A stretch of 64,000 nucleotides of DNA from the NCBI RefSeq assembly GCF_003633615.1, contig NZ_RBKU01000001.1:3658001-3722000 (forward strand), in the 5' to 3' direction. The notes below the pieces were generated by a model. That model was given only the letters and a program-made list of their open reading frames with translations. It did no database searches and was not told the DNA's origin. Of this stretch, positions 1 to 8,966 are shown piece after piece (the first letter of the stretch is position 1; each line of letters begins with the position of its first letter). The position numbers were made by a program, and so were the translations under genes. The stretch is from Mucilaginibacter gracilis (GTDB lineage Bacteria > Bacteroidota > Bacteroidia > Sphingobacteriales > Sphingobacteriaceae).

Positions 1-627
1 AAAAAGTTCTTCTTTATACCATTTTTCGGTACGCGTTTTTTTTATCACATCGGCGTGTTTTGGCGAGCGGTAGGCGTAGTTTTTTACAGCCTCAAAATTT
101 TCCCAAATCGAAAAAGTTGCCTGGCGGTACAACGGTGCTTCGCCAATACCAACCGATGTAATATAGCCCGGCGAAGTGGTGAGCATTTCGGCAGCTTCGT
201 CAACATGGCTCCAAAAATTTTTCAATCGGTTTAGGTTTATGGTAGCCCGGGTTAGTATGGCAATTGGTCCGGCGTAATCTTTAACATTGGGCTTGCCAAA
301 AGGCTCCTTCCCATCCCAGGTGCCATGGCTTTGGAGGGGTTCGCAAAGCAGTGTCCAGCTTTCATAAGTGAGGAGTCGCCACCAACTCGCGATGAATGAT
401 TTTTTGTAAAATTGGTCAAAGTCTGTTCGGTTGTTCCACACGGCTAAAAGCCCCCATTGTTGCCAATCGGGTTGTAAGTCAAAGCTGCCATTTTGGCCGC
501 ATCCTAAAAGTTTCCAAAAATTGCAGCTGCGGGTTAACATCAGGGGTAGGCGATGCACCGCCATGGCCAGCAGGGCGAAAGGTATAAGTGCCTTGCGGTA
601 GCGCACTATGGTTAGGCTAACTATCAT
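1..627 (-). CDS. CrtA-like (spheroidene monooxygenase family) protein, C-terminus cut by window edge
   Basis: An open frame of 209 codons runs leftward from ATG at 627 and leaves the window without a stop, so only the last few residues are missing (family about 230 aa). Motifs I associate with CrtA-like proteins are present: FWKLLG near residue 38, YESWTLL near 88, GPIAILTRATI near 120, GIGEAPLYRQATFSIW near 160 and TEKWYKEELF at the end. CrtA oxidises acyclic carotenoids in phototrophs; many non-phototrophic Bacteroidota carry CrtA-like proteins of uncertain substrate. No carotenoid gene is adjacent, so the substrate is unknown. It is divergent from the methionine sulfoxide reductase gene. 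Confidence 0.7.
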   Translation of the reverse strand, partial: MIVSLTIVRYRKALIPFALLAMAVHRLPLMLTRSCNFWKLLGCGQNGSFDLQPDWQQWGLLAVWNNRTDFDQFYKKSFIASWWRLLTYESWTLLCEPLQSHGTWDGKEPFGKPNVKDYAGPIAILTRATINLNRLKNFWSHVDEAAEMLTTSPGYITSVGIGEAPLYRQATFSIWENFEAVKNYAYRSPKHADVIKKTRTEKWYKEELF

Positions 628-761
628 GCAGGCTAAGTAAAAAATTAAAAAACTAAAGGGCTTCAATTAGTTTTCAAGGTTATTTTTAAATGTTAATAAG
701 TTAAACAGAGTGCTCGTTCAACATTTTACTTGCCATTGAATATGCCACCAAATTGATTTTG

Positions 762-769
762 TATTTTTG
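762..769 (+). promoter_or_regulatory. Bacteroidota -7 box, leaderless start of msrC
   Basis: TATTTTTG matches TAnnTTTG and ends 5 nt before the ATG at 775. A TTG lies about 23 nt upstream. The spacing predicts transcription starting at or next to the start codon. Confidence 0.5.
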
Positions 770-774
770 CTTTT

Positions 775-1257
775 ATGGCAGACGATTTATCCATACTTAC
801 TTCCGCCGATAAGGCTGAACAATACCAATCACTCATTCCGCAAATTGAAGCTTTGCTTTACGGCGAGCCCGACCTTGTGGCAAACCTGGCCAACGTTTGC
901 GCCGCACTAAAACAGCAGTTCAATTGGTTTTGGGTTGGCTTTTATTTGGTTAAAAATAATGAGCTGGTGCTCGGCCCGTTTCAGGGTCCGGTGGCCTGCA
1001 CGCGTATTGGTTTGGGCAAGGGTGTTTGCGGTGCGGCATGGCAGCAAGCCAAAACTTTGCTGGTGCCAAATGTTGATGCCTTTCCGGGGCATATCGCGTG
1101 CAGTTCTTTATCACAGTCGGAGGTGGTGGTGCCCTTGTTTAATGATGGCGAAGTTGCAGGTGTTTTGGATGTGGACAGCGAATACCTCAATCACTTTGAT
1201 GCTACCGATGTTGAGTACCTTGAGCAAATTGTAAAGCTTATTAATTTCCATGTCTAA
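775..1257 (+). CDS. msrC: Free methionine-(R)-sulfoxide reductase (GAF domain)
   Basis: 160 aa, a single GAF domain covering nearly the whole protein. The three conserved cysteines of the fRMsr family are present (C75 in VACTRIG, C85 in GKGVCGAA, C109 in HIACSS), as are the WVGFYL and DVDSE motifs. The enzyme reduces free methionine-R-sulfoxide in the cytoplasm with thioredoxin, protecting the methionine pool. The start is supported by the -7 box directly before the ATG. Its end overlaps the next gene by 8 nt, so it probably heads a three-gene operon. Confidence 0.92.
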   Translation: MADDLSILTSADKAEQYQSLIPQIEALLYGEPDLVANLANVCAALKQQFNWFWVGFYLVKNNELVLGPFQGPVACTRIGLGKGVCGAAWQQAKTLLVPNVDAFPGHIACSSLSQSEVVVPLFNDGEVAGVLDVDSEYLNHFDATDVEYLEQIVKLINFHV

Positions 1258-1900
1258 ACTGTTTCTTATCTCTGGTTTGGGGGCCGATGAGCGGCTCTTC
1301 AAAAACCTTAACCTTTCGGCTTACAACGTTGTGCCTGTTACCTGGATAGAGCCCGATAAAAACGACAGCCTAACCAGCTATGCAAGCAAGCTCATTAACC
1401 GGTTCGGGATAGAGCCACAGTCGAGTGTAATTGGTGTATCGTTAGGCGGGATGCTCACTGTAGAAATTGCAAAACAAGTGGAGTTAAAACATGCCATTAT
1501 TATATCAAGCATCAAGAGCGGAACCGAGGCTCCGTGGTACTTTAGTTTCTTTCGGCGAGTGCCGGTTTATAAATTAATTTCGGGTGGTTTTATCAAATCG
1601 TTAGGCCCCATCATACGCCCGCTATTTGGGCGGTTTGCCGGGAGCAAAGAGTCGCCGCTTTTTTATTCCATGCTGAAAAATAGCAACGCTAAGTTTTTAA
1701 GCTGGGCAACCGGCGCCACGCTACATTGGAATGGCCAACCCGCGCCTTGCAAAATAAATCACCTCATTGGCGATGCCGATTTAATTTTCAATCACAAGCT
1801 CATCAAGGATGCCATCGTAATTCCGAAGGGCGACCACATGATGGTTTTTACCCGCGCCGCCGAAATTAGTTTGATTGTCCAAAACATAGTCAACGAATGA
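1250..1900 (+). CDS. Alpha/beta hydrolase
   Basis: 216 aa. It has the nucleophile elbow GVSLGG (Ser64), a likely acid in IGDADLIF and a likely catalytic His in KGDHMMVF, all in the expected order. An oxyanion-type ISGLGADERLF motif is at the N-terminus. No signal peptide, so cytoplasmic. The substrate cannot be told from sequence. Translationally coupled at both ends: 8 nt overlap with msrC and ATGA overlap with the glycosylase gene. Confidence 0.8.
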   Translation: MSKLFLISGLGADERLFKNLNLSAYNVVPVTWIEPDKNDSLTSYASKLINRFGIEPQSSVIGVSLGGMLTVEIAKQVELKHAIIISSIKSGTEAPWYFSFFRRVPVYKLISGGFIKSLGPIIRPLFGRFAGSKESPLFYSMLKNSNAKFLSWATGATLHWNGQPAPCKINHLIGDADLIFNHKLIKDAIVIPKGDHMMVFTRAAEISLIVQNIVNE

Positions 1901-2499
1901 AATTGCCGCTAAAATTTTATACCCACAACAATGTGGTTGGCATTGCCCGTAATTTACTGGGCAAATATTTGTTCACCAAAATTGACGGTGTAATTACCGG
2001 CGGTTACATTGTTGAAACGGAAGCGTACAATGGCATCATCGATAAGGCGTCGCACGCCTATGGCGGGCGGCAAACCCCGCGCACCCAAACCATGTATTTG
2101 CAGGGCGGCGTTAGTTACGTTTACCTGTGCTACGGCATTCACCAAATGTTCAACATCGTAACATCAAACCACGGCGAACCTCATGCTGTATTGGTGCGTG
2201 CCATTGTGCCTACAGACGGTGTGGAAGAAATGTTGCTGCGCCGTAATATGGCCATGCCAAAACCTAACCTCACAAGCGGGCCGGGTTCGGTAGCCAGGGC
2301 ACTAGGTATATCGGGCCGCACCAATGCTGTCGATTTAAATGGCGATGTGGTATGGCTTGAAGACAGGGGATTATCATTTACCGACGACGAGGTTAAAGCC
2401 GTTCCGCGTGTTGGGGTTGATTATGCTGGTGACGATGCCTTGTTGCCCTACCGCTTTTTTGTTATGGGTAACCCATACGTAAGCAAACCCAATAAATAA
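1897..2499 (+). CDS. DNA-3-methyladenine glycosylase, AAG/MPG family
   Basis: 200 aa, normal length for the bacterial MPG fold. The diagnostic pattern is visible: LLGKYLF, GGYIVETEAYNG with the catalytic Glu near residue 45, DKASHAYGGRQTPR, VYLCYGIHQMFN and NLTSGPGSVARALGI. It excises alkylated purines in base excision repair. ATGA overlap with the hydrolase indicates an operon; pairing with msrC suggests a small damage-repair group, which is inference. Confidence 0.93.
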   Translation: MKLPLKFYTHNNVVGIARNLLGKYLFTKIDGVITGGYIVETEAYNGIIDKASHAYGGRQTPRTQTMYLQGGVSYVYLCYGIHQMFNIVTSNHGEPHAVLVRAIVPTDGVEEMLLRRNMAMPKPNLTSGPGSVARALGISGRTNAVDLNGDVVWLEDRGLSFTDDEVKAVPRVGVDYAGDDALLPYRFFVMGNPYVSKPNK

Positions 2500-2572
2500 T
2501 TTTTAGAAGTTTAACACAGCGGCAAATTTTCCTGATGAACTTTTAGTTATCCTCAAAACCAAAAACTTTAAA

Positions 2573-3850
2573 ATGATTAACTACCAAAATACTTTAGCCT
2601 TTGCCCAACAACTGGATGAGCAGGATGAACTTGCGCCCTTGCGGGAAAAATTTATTATTCCGCAGCACGCCGGAAAAGACATGATTTACCTGTGCGGTAA
2701 TTCGCTCGGTTTGCAACCCAGGGCAACCGCAACATTTATTGCCGAACAGCTAAACAACTGGGCCAACCTTGCAGTTGAAGGATGGTTTGATGGCGACAGC
2801 CCGTGGATGCACTATCACAAACATTTAACAAAACCGTTGGCCGGGATAGTTGGCGCATTGGAGGCCGAGGTTGTAGCCATGAACACGCTTACCGTTAACC
2901 TTCATTTTTTGATGGTGAGTTTTTATAAGCCAAAAGGTAAACGATTTAAAATACTGATGGAGGGCGGTGCTTTCCCTTCAGACCAGTATGCCATAGAGAG
3001 CCAGGTGAGGTTTCACGGTTACGAGCCCAATGATGCCATCATCGAAGTATTTCCGCGCAGCGGGGAAGATACCCTGCGTACCGAAGATATTATCCAAACG
3101 ATAAACCAAAATACAGACGAGTTGGCTTTGGTACTGTTCGGTGGCATCAATTACTACACCGGCCAGTTTTTTGATCTGGAAGCTATAACGCGGGCCGGGC
3201 ACCAGGCTGGGGCGTATGTGGGTTTTGATTTGGCACACGCCGCGGGCAACGTGCCGTTGCAGTTGCACAACTGGCAGGTTGACTTTGCGTGCTGGTGCTC
3301 GTACAAGTACATCAACTCCAGTCCGGGCGGTATAAGCGGGGCGTTTGTGCACCAAAAGCATTTCGAAAACAGCGATATTCATCGCTTTGCCGGATGGTGG
3401 GGATACAGGGAAGATATCCGCTTTGAAATGAAGCCTGGTTTTAAGCCCCAGGGCGGCGCGGAAGGATGGCAGGTAAGTTGTAGTCCGGTTTTATTAATGG
3501 CGGCTCACAGAGCGGCTCTAAACGCGTTTGATTATTCCGGCGGAATAGAACAGCTCCGTGGCAAAAGTAAATTGCTAACCGGGTACCTCGAATATTTGAT
3601 AGAAGGCATTAATGCCGCTCATCAAAAACAAATTTTCCGCATCATCACGCCGAAAAATCCGGATGCGCGTGGTTGCCAGTTGTCCATCGTTTGTGAAAAT
3701 GGTAAAGCTATTTTTGATAAGCTGGTGCAAAATGGTGTTTTAGGCGACTGGCGCGAACCCGATGTAATTCGTTTAAGCCCGGTGCCGCTTTACAATTCGT
3801 TTACCGACGTTTACCTTGCCGGGAAATTTTTAGCGGAGGCGGTAAAATAG
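2573..3850 (+). CDS. kynU: Kynureninase
   Basis: 425 aa PLP enzyme of fold type I. It shows YLCGNSLGLQPRA at the N-terminus, the PLP-aspartate in GFDLAHAAGN, the PLP lysine in CSYKYINSSPGG (about K245), FAGWWGYRE and the C-terminal RLSPVPLYNSF. It cleaves kynurenine or 3-hydroxykynurenine to anthranilate or 3-hydroxyanthranilate plus alanine, in tryptophan breakdown or NAD synthesis. No other kynurenine-pathway gene is in the window. It starts 73 nt after the glycosylase and may have its own promoter. Confidence 0.95.
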   Translation: MINYQNTLAFAQQLDEQDELAPLREKFIIPQHAGKDMIYLCGNSLGLQPRATATFIAEQLNNWANLAVEGWFDGDSPWMHYHKHLTKPLAGIVGALEAEVVAMNTLTVNLHFLMVSFYKPKGKRFKILMEGGAFPSDQYAIESQVRFHGYEPNDAIIEVFPRSGEDTLRTEDIIQTINQNTDELALVLFGGINYYTGQFFDLEAITRAGHQAGAYVGFDLAHAAGNVPLQLHNWQVDFACWCSYKYINSSPGGISGAFVHQKHFENSDIHRFAGWWGYREDIRFEMKPGFKPQGGAEGWQVSCSPVLLMAAHRAALNAFDYSGGIEQLRGKSKLLTGYLEYLIEGINAAHQKQIFRIITPKNPDARGCQLSIVCENGKAIFDKLVQNGVLGDWREPDVIRLSPVPLYNSFTDVYLAGKFLAEAVK

Positions 3851-3867
3851 CATGGATAAAAAAATTT

Positions 3868-3966
3868 GTCGTTGCGAGGTACGAAGCAACCGCACAGAGG
3901 CATCTTCACCCTGTATAGCGGCCCGGCTTGTGTGCAATTGCTACTCTATCGCTCGCAACGACAAAT
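3868..3966. repeat. REP-like dispersed palindrome, copy R1
   Basis: About 95 bp beginning GTCGTTGCGAGGTACGAAGC and ending CTATCGCTCGCAACGACA, so the termini are inverted. Copies are at 47627 and 61564, with a half copy at 22289. The element gives a false 39-codon, TTG-started extension in front of the following gene. Confidence 0.8.
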
Positions 3967-3982
3967 GGGGAAGGGCTGCTAC

Positions 3983-4888
3983 ATGCTGAAAATAGCCTAC
4001 GACCCCATCTACGCGTTCCAACTCCCGGAAGGGCACCGCTTCCCGATGCTCAAGTACGAATTGATACCGCAACAATTGCTGCACGAGGGATTGATAACCG
4101 CCGAAAACTTATTTAGCCCCGGCGGAAAAATTGACGAAGCCACCATTTTGCTTACGCACGAGAAAGCTTACTGGGAGCAACTCCGAGATTTAACCATATC
4201 GGCAAAGGATGCTCGGCGCATTGGCTTTCCCATGTCGGCAAGGTTAATTGAGCGTTCGGCCACCATCTCAAAAGGCACCGTTGTTGCCTGCCACCACGCT
4301 TTTGAAAACAAGGTTGCCTTTAATGCAGCAGGTGGCACGCACCACGCCGGTACAAACTGGGGCGAAGGTTTTTGTATGCTTAACGACCAGGCCATAGCGG
4401 CTAATTACCTGCTTGCAAATAATTTAGCCTCATCAATTTTAATAGTTGATTTAGATGTGCATCAGGGTAACGGCACAGCACAAATATTTGAGCGGGAAAG
4501 CCGGGTGTTCACATTTTCTATGCACGGCGCCAATAATTTCCCGTTCCGCAAAGAGCATTCAGATCTGGACATTCCCTTGCCCGATCATATGGCCGACGAT
4601 GAATACCTCAGTATTTTGTATGATACCCTCCCCAAACTCATCGCGCAAAGCAAGCCCGATTTTATATTTTACCTTGCCGGGGTAGATGTACTTGCCACCG
4701 ATAAGCTTGGCAAGTTTGATTTAACCAAACAAGCATGTAAAGCCCGAGACAGGTTTGTGTTTGAGCAATGTATTAAAAACAACATCCCGGTACAGGTAAG
4801 CATGGGCGGCGGCTACTCGCCCAATGTGAGGGACATTGTGGATGCGCACTGCAATACGTACCGGGTTGCGGTTGATTTGTATTTTTAA
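3983..4888 (+). CDS. Histone deacetylase-like amidohydrolase (class II / AcuC type)
   Basis: 301 aa from ATG 3983. The frame is open back to a TTG at 3866, but that stretch is a dispersed repeat and homologues begin at MLKIAYDP, so the later start is chosen. Catalytic features of zinc deacetylases are present: the His pair in GGTHHAG, the Zn ligands in DLDVHQGNG and in LAGVDVLATDKLG, and the MGGGYSP loop. Bacterial members remove acetyl groups from acetoin-utilisation enzymes or polyamines; the substrate here is unknown. Confidence 0.88.
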   Translation: MLKIAYDPIYAFQLPEGHRFPMLKYELIPQQLLHEGLITAENLFSPGGKIDEATILLTHEKAYWEQLRDLTISAKDARRIGFPMSARLIERSATISKGTVVACHHAFENKVAFNAAGGTHHAGTNWGEGFCMLNDQAIAANYLLANNLASSILIVDLDVHQGNGTAQIFERESRVFTFSMHGANNFPFRKEHSDLDIPLPDHMADDEYLSILYDTLPKLIAQSKPDFIFYLAGVDVLATDKLGKFDLTKQACKARDRFVFEQCIKNNIPVQVSMGGGYSPNVRDIVDAHCNTYRVAVDLYF

Positions 4889-5205
4889 CACATACCCCCT
4901 AAAACCCCCTGAAGGGGGAACAATAGCGGAAACTTTCTTCAACGCTTTTCTTTAAGGCTATCATCTGCACAGTCTTTCATATATCCCCAAAAAAACTTTC
5001 ATATGCTACCCCAATAAAAAATGCGCCGTAGGTGCAACAGGTCGGTAGAAAATAATACGGATTTTATTTTTGCTCCGTTAGATGCAATACTTAATCCGCT
5101 ATTTATAGTTCGTTACAGATCGTTCGTTAAAGAAGCCCCACCATTATCGTACAAAAGTCCCAGCATTTAAGGGCCCTGTACCCAATTCGTTCCCCCTTCA
5201 GGGGG
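4889..5205. other. Intergenic region between convergent genes
   Basis: This 317-bp stretch holds palindromes P1 and P2 in inverted orientation at its two ends and nothing recognisable between them. No convincing ORF or RNA gene was seen. Confidence 0.6.
4895..4920. repeat. C5/G5 palindrome, copy P1
   Basis: ACCCCCT-AAAA-CCCCCT-GAA-GGGGG arrangement just after the deacetylase stop codon. It faces the inverted copy P2 about 270 bp away. Confidence 0.75.
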
Positions 5206-5222
5206 TTAGGGGGTTTTAGGGG
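5191..5222. repeat. C5/G5 palindrome, copy P2, overlapping the MATE stop codon
   Basis: CCCCCTTCAGGGGG-TTA-GGGGG-TTTTAGGGG. On the minus strand it encodes the last residues (SPKTP) and the stop codon of the MATE gene. Three G-runs on the plus strand could also help form a quadruplex. Confidence 0.75.
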
Positions 5223-6579
5223 ATGCGATTAGAGAATTTCTTTTACTTATCAACTGAAACCTTAAAAACAGCAGCAGCGATGCTACGCCAAGGCCCAGCA
5301 CCAGCCCGTACCAAATGCCGATAGCACCCATGTGTAAATGCAGACCAAGGTAATACCCAACAGGCAAGCCTAACACCCAATAAGCTAAAAAGGTGATGAT
5401 TGTTGGGTACTTAACGTCGCCCATGCCCCGCAGCACACCAAGGCCCACTACCTGTGTACCATCAAACAGTTGGAATATGGCTGCCAGTATAAGTAGCTGT
5501 GCGGCAAAATCTATCACGGCCTTATCCGAAGTAAACAGCCAGGGCAGCAGGTGATTGCAAAAGGTAAAGATTAATGCCGTTACCGACATCAGCACCAGCA
5601 CGATATGGTAACTGGATATGGCAGATTGCCTTAAACCCATAAAGTTTTTTTGCCCAAAGTTATTGCCGGATTTTATGGCCGCTGCTGCGGATACGCCCGT
5701 AGCCATCATGTAGGTAAATGATGCCAGGGTAAGTGCCACCTGGTGTGCCGCCTGCTGAATGGGGCTTATAGAGCCTATTAAAAAATTGGCCCCGGCAAAG
5801 GCACCCACTTCAAACGTGTATTGCATGGCAACGGGTGCGCCTATGCGCAGTAGTTTCCAGCTACGGGCGCGGTCGATATTACGGATGGCAAAATCTTTAA
5901 GGTAAACCTTAAAGCGTGGAGAGCGTAAAATATAAACCGACATTACCGTAGCCATTAAACAACGATCAATAAGGGTACTGTAACCCACGCCAAGTATGCC
6001 CATAGGTGCAATGCCCAATAAGCCCTTTACAAATATTATCCCCAGGCAAATGTTAAGGAGGTTTCCCCAGATGGATATTTTCATGGCCTGCTTGGTAAAG
6101 CCCAGGCCTTCGGCAAATTGTTTAAAGGTGTTGAATATCATTAGCGGTACAATAGATACCGCCAGCAGCGTTAAAAACGGTTTAGCCTGCACAACTACCA
6201 ATGGCGATTGATGCAGGTGAGCCAGCAAGCCATGCGCACAAAAATAAACGATTAAAAAAAGCAGTACACCCGTAATTAAATTAATGAGCAGACTGTTGAT
6301 GAGTAAACGCCCGCATTCGCCAAAATTTGCGCGACCGTTTTCTTGAGCTATCAGCGGAGTAATGGCGTAGCTGATGCCCAGGCCGGTTACCAAAATTATC
6401 ATAAAAACGGCACCCGCGCATGATACCGCAGCCAGCGCGATGGTACCGGCCCAGTGGCCAACAATGGCACTGTCGGATATTTGAACCATCATGTGGCCTA
6501 CTTGCGAGATAACAACCGGGATAGCCAGTTTTAAATTTTCGCGGTAATGGGGTTTATATTTGGTGTAAAGCTGTTTCAT
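5206..6579 (-). CDS. MATE-family multidrug/sodium exporter
   Basis: 457 aa, about twelve hydrophobic segments in two similar halves, normal MATE length. The N-terminal half has AIPVVISQVGHMMVQISDSAIVG and the second half has RIGAPVAMQYTFEVGAFAGA, typical NorM-like positions. Expected role: cation-coupled efflux of organic cations across the inner membrane; substrate unknown. It is last in a leftward group with the MFS exporter (58 nt gap). The final residues and the stop codon lie inside dispersed repeat P2, so the native C-terminus was probably replaced when the repeat arrived (inference). Confidence 0.9.
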   Translation of the reverse strand: MKQLYTKYKPHYRENLKLAIPVVISQVGHMMVQISDSAIVGHWAGTIALAAVSCAGAVFMIILVTGLGISYAITPLIAQENGRANFGECGRLLINSLLINLITGVLLFLIVYFCAHGLLAHLHQSPLVVVQAKPFLTLLAVSIVPLMIFNTFKQFAEGLGFTKQAMKISIWGNLLNICLGIIFVKGLLGIAPMGILGVGYSTLIDRCLMATVMSVYILRSPRFKVYLKDFAIRNIDRARSWKLLRIGAPVAMQYTFEVGAFAGANFLIGSISPIQQAAHQVALTLASFTYMMATGVSAAAAIKSGNNFGQKNFMGLRQSAISSYHIVLVLMSVTALIFTFCNHLLPWLFTSDKAVIDFAAQLLILAAIFQLFDGTQVVGLGVLRGMGDVKYPTIITFLAYWVLGLPVGYYLGLHLHMGAIGIWYGLVLGLGVASLLLFLRFQLISKRNSLIASPKTP

Positions 6580-6637
6580 TTAAAAGGCTGCAATAAAGCA
6601 GTTAAATTATGAGATAGGTGTGAAGCAGGTGTTAAGC

Positions 6638-7870
6638 TTATTGCTTTTTTGCTTCTTTTTTAAAGTTTCTTACTGCAAATAGGGCACTAAGCAACATAAA
6701 TAAGGCCCCTGCCAAAAATGGTGCTCCCGGGAAATAGATAGATTGGGTTTTTCCCGAAAAGTAAAAAAACAGGCTGTTCATGATAAGCGGACCTGCAATT
6801 TGCGTAAGGCTTACTAAGCCGGTTAAGCCTCCCTGTAATTCGCCTTGCTCGTTAGGCGGCACTTGCGATGTGATGATGCCCTGTAACGCCGGCCCGGCAA
6901 TACCACCCAGGCAATAGGGGATTGAAAATGCGAACATCATCCAACCTTGCCCGGCTATTGCAAATAAAAACAAGCCAACACTATACAATATCAGCCCTAT
7001 TACAATACTTCGCTCTTTACCTAATTTGGGTATCACCAGCCTGATGAGCAGCCCTTGTACCAGGCCCACCAATAAACCAACCATACCTAATGATAAGCCA
7101 ATGGTACGTTCAGTCCATGCAAATTTTTCGATGGTATAATATGTCCACACGTTTTGAACGGATTGTGCGCCGAGATAAATTAGCACGTATGAAGCCGTTA
7201 AACCCAACACAGCCGGATATTTTGAAAGCTGGATAAGCGAGCCCACAGGGTTGGCCCTTTTCCATTCAAATGGCCGTCTCTTGTCTTTCGCTAACGATTC
7301 GGGCAAAACAAAAAAGCCATATAAAGCATTGAGCAATGCCAGCCCGGATGCCGCTAAAAAGGGAACTTGCGTACCGTAGTGCCCTAAAAAACCTCCCAAA
7401 ACAGGGCCAATAATAAAGCCCATGCCAAAAGCGGCGCCAACCATGCCAAAGTTTTGCGCGCGGTTATCGTCGGTACTAATATCGGCAATGTAAGCTGTAG
7501 CGGTTGTAAAACTGGCGCCGGTAATGCCCGCTATAATGCGGCCAACAAATAACCACCATACAGTGGGAGCAAAGGCCAGAAACAAATAATCGATACCAAA
7601 GCCTAATAACGAGGCCAGTAAAACCGGCCTGCGGCCAAATTTATCGCTCAGGTTACCAATAACAGGCGAAAAACCAAACTGCATGGTTGCATAGGCAATG
7701 GTTAACCAAAGGCCATACACCGAGGCGGTACGTATGTCGCCATGAGTTAGTTTTTCAATCAGTTTCGGAAAAACGGGTATAATAATTCCGAAGCCAATAA
7801 CGTCAATCAGCAGGGTTATAAATATAAACCCTAATCCCGCTGGGCGTTTGGGTTTAATAGCTTGTTCCAT
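6638..7870 (-). CDS. MFS transporter, TetA/TCR-like drug:H+ antiporter
   Basis: 410 aa, about twelve membrane segments. Motif A is seen as [14 protein letters not shown] after helix 2 and motif C-like glycine-rich sequence as [13 protein letters not shown] in helix 5. The overall sequence follows the Tet(A)/TCR family of MFS exporters. Without a resistance phenotype the substrate is unknown. It lies 31 nt downstream of the S26 peptidase-like gene and 58 nt upstream of the MATE gene, so the three probably share a transcript. Confidence 0.88.
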   Translation of the reverse strand: MEQAIKPKRPAGLGFIFITLLIDVIGFGIIIPVFPKLIEKLTHGDIRTASVYGLWLTIAYATMQFGFSPVIGNLSDKFGRRPVLLASLLGFGIDYLFLAFAPTVWWLFVGRIIAGITGASFTTATAYIADISTDDNRAQNFGMVGAAFGMGFIIGPVLGGFLGHYGTQVPFLAASGLALLNALYGFFVLPESLAKDKRRPFEWKRANPVGSLIQLSKYPAVLGLTASYVLIYLGAQSVQNVWTYYTIEKFAWTERTIGLSLGMVGLLVGLVQGLLIRLVIPKLGKERSIVIGLILYSVGLFLFAIAGQGWMMFAFSIPYCLGGIAGPALQGIITSQVPPNEQGELQGGLTGLVSLTQIAGPLIMNSLFFYFSGKTQSIYFPGAPFLAGALFMLLSALFAVRNFKKEAKKQ

Positions 7871-7901
7871 AAGTATAGTAAAATGTTTAAATAGTAATTG
7901 G

Positions 7902-8567
7902 TTAGTCGCCCAGTTTAACGCCCAAAATTTCTTCGGCCTTCACAAAACCGAAGTAGCGCGAATCAAGGGCATTGTGGCGGTTATCGCCCAATAAAAAATA
8001 ACTTCCGGCGGGTATTTTTACAGGGCCAAAGTTATCTGCATTATAGCCCTTCGCTTTAAAGTCGGGATAAATGTAATCTGTTTCCTTGCCTTTAAAGGCT
8101 GCATACCTTGCCATAGTTAAGTGGTATTGCTGCAACTCACCATCAGTTAACGAAACCATGTAATTATTTCCAATCTCGTCCAGTTGGTTATGGTTTTTTT
8201 CAACAAACCCGGCAATACGCTGGTACTCTTCTGCCGATAACTGATATTGGTTCCAGGTAAAAGGCTCATTTAGTTTACTGCCGTTGCGATACACATAACC
8301 ATCTCTTATTTCAATAACATCATTGGGTTTACCAATAACCCTAAAAATATAAATGGAATTTTTTGTGGCTTCGTTTTTAAAACATACAAAGCGGTTATAA
8401 TCCGGCTTTTTTAAGTTAGATGTAAAAAATATTTCGCCAACATGGTGAGTAGGCATGTTAGATTCGGTAGCAAAAGTATAATAGCCAATAGTGTGCGTTA
8501 ACCGCCCTACAATCCAGCTAAAAATAACTATCTGTACCAAGCAAAGCACTATATTTATTACCGTCAC
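7902..8567 (-). CDS. S26 signal-peptidase-I-like protein lacking the usual catalytic lysine
   Basis: 221 aa from a GTG at 8567, the only in-frame start after an upstream stop. One N-terminal membrane segment (residues 3-20) is followed by the nucleophile box ESNMPT (Ser36), box D-like [12 protein letters not shown], and the C-terminal [14 protein letters not shown] box. In typical signal peptidase I the general-base Lys precedes RVIG (KRVIG); here that position is Phe75. An insertion sits between boxes D and E, as in other Bacteroidota homologues. It may be an inactive or altered relative rather than the cell's main signal peptidase. Confidence 0.82.
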   Translation of the reverse strand: MTVINIVLCLVQIVIFSWIVGRLTHTIGYYTFATESNMPTHHVGEIFFTSNLKKPDYNRFVCFKNEATKNSIYIFRVIGKPNDVIEIRDGYVYRNGSKLNEPFTWNQYQLSAEEYQRIAGFVEKNHNQLDEIGNNYMVSLTDGELQQYHLTMARYAAFKGKETDYIYPDFKAKGYNADNFGPVKIPAGSYFLLGDNRHNALDSRYFGFVKAEEILGVKLGD

Positions 8568-8620
8568 CCGTTGGCGGAATTAAAAATACTACTGCTTTAA
8601 AAAGTGTAAAATATTTTATC

Positions 8621-8776
8621 ATGGATGAAAATCAAATACAAAAAGTTCAAGGTAAGGCAATAGAGATATTGAAGTCAATGGCTGGCTATACAGTAGCAGA
8701 GGTCGAATTGACTTTAAGTATTGTTAAGGGTTTAATTAATAATAATGCTAAAATTATTGAAGCCCCTGTCGAATAA
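8621..8776 (+). CDS. Small helical protein of unknown function (51 aa)
   Basis: ATG 8621 to TAA 8776. The protein is predicted helical, with a core reading AIEILKSMAGYTVAEVELTL. It resembles the 53-aa product at 9271 in the spacing of its hydrophobic residues, a central Gly and an Ala, and an Asn after the second helix, so the two may be paralogues. Its last 23 nt overlap, tail to tail, the gene on the opposite strand. I do not recognise a family. Confidence 0.55.
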   Translation: MDENQIQKVQGKAIEILKSMAGYTVAEVELTLSIVKGLINNNAKIIEAPVE

Positions 8777-8966
8777 GTTGCATGATTGCAGTATAAGTAA
8801 AATTAGGTTCTATAATTATACTTATACCTGATGGATCTATTGATTCTTTTAGAATTATTCGACATTTAACAGATGATATTTCTTCAACAGCGGCAATAGA
8901 CGAGATGGCAATGGATATGCGTTTACCAGTTCCATTATTGGTATTAGTTTCTATAAAGTTTTTCAT
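8754..8966 (-). CDS. Small protein of unknown function (70 aa)
   Basis: Encodes a beta-rich small protein with alternating hydrophobics (KRISIAISSIAAVEE, KCRIILKES) and a final helix. No signal peptide. Convergent with and overlapping the 51-aa gene by 23 nt. Upstream, TAATATTA lies 5 nt before the ATG, one mismatch from the leaderless -7 pattern seen elsewhere in this island. Function unknown. Confidence 0.5.
   Translation of the reverse strand: MKNFIETNTNNGTGKRISIAISSIAAVEEISSVKCRIILKESIDPSGISIIIEPNFTYTAIMQLIRQGLQ

Noticed and set aside
3866..3982. TTG-started 39-residue extension of the deacetylase
   Set aside because: The stretch is a dispersed repeat found elsewhere in intergenic DNA, and the family begins at the ATG at 3983.
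5191..5222. G-quadruplex at P2
   Set aside because: Only three G-runs of four or more are clear on one strand; the palindrome is the simpler explanation.
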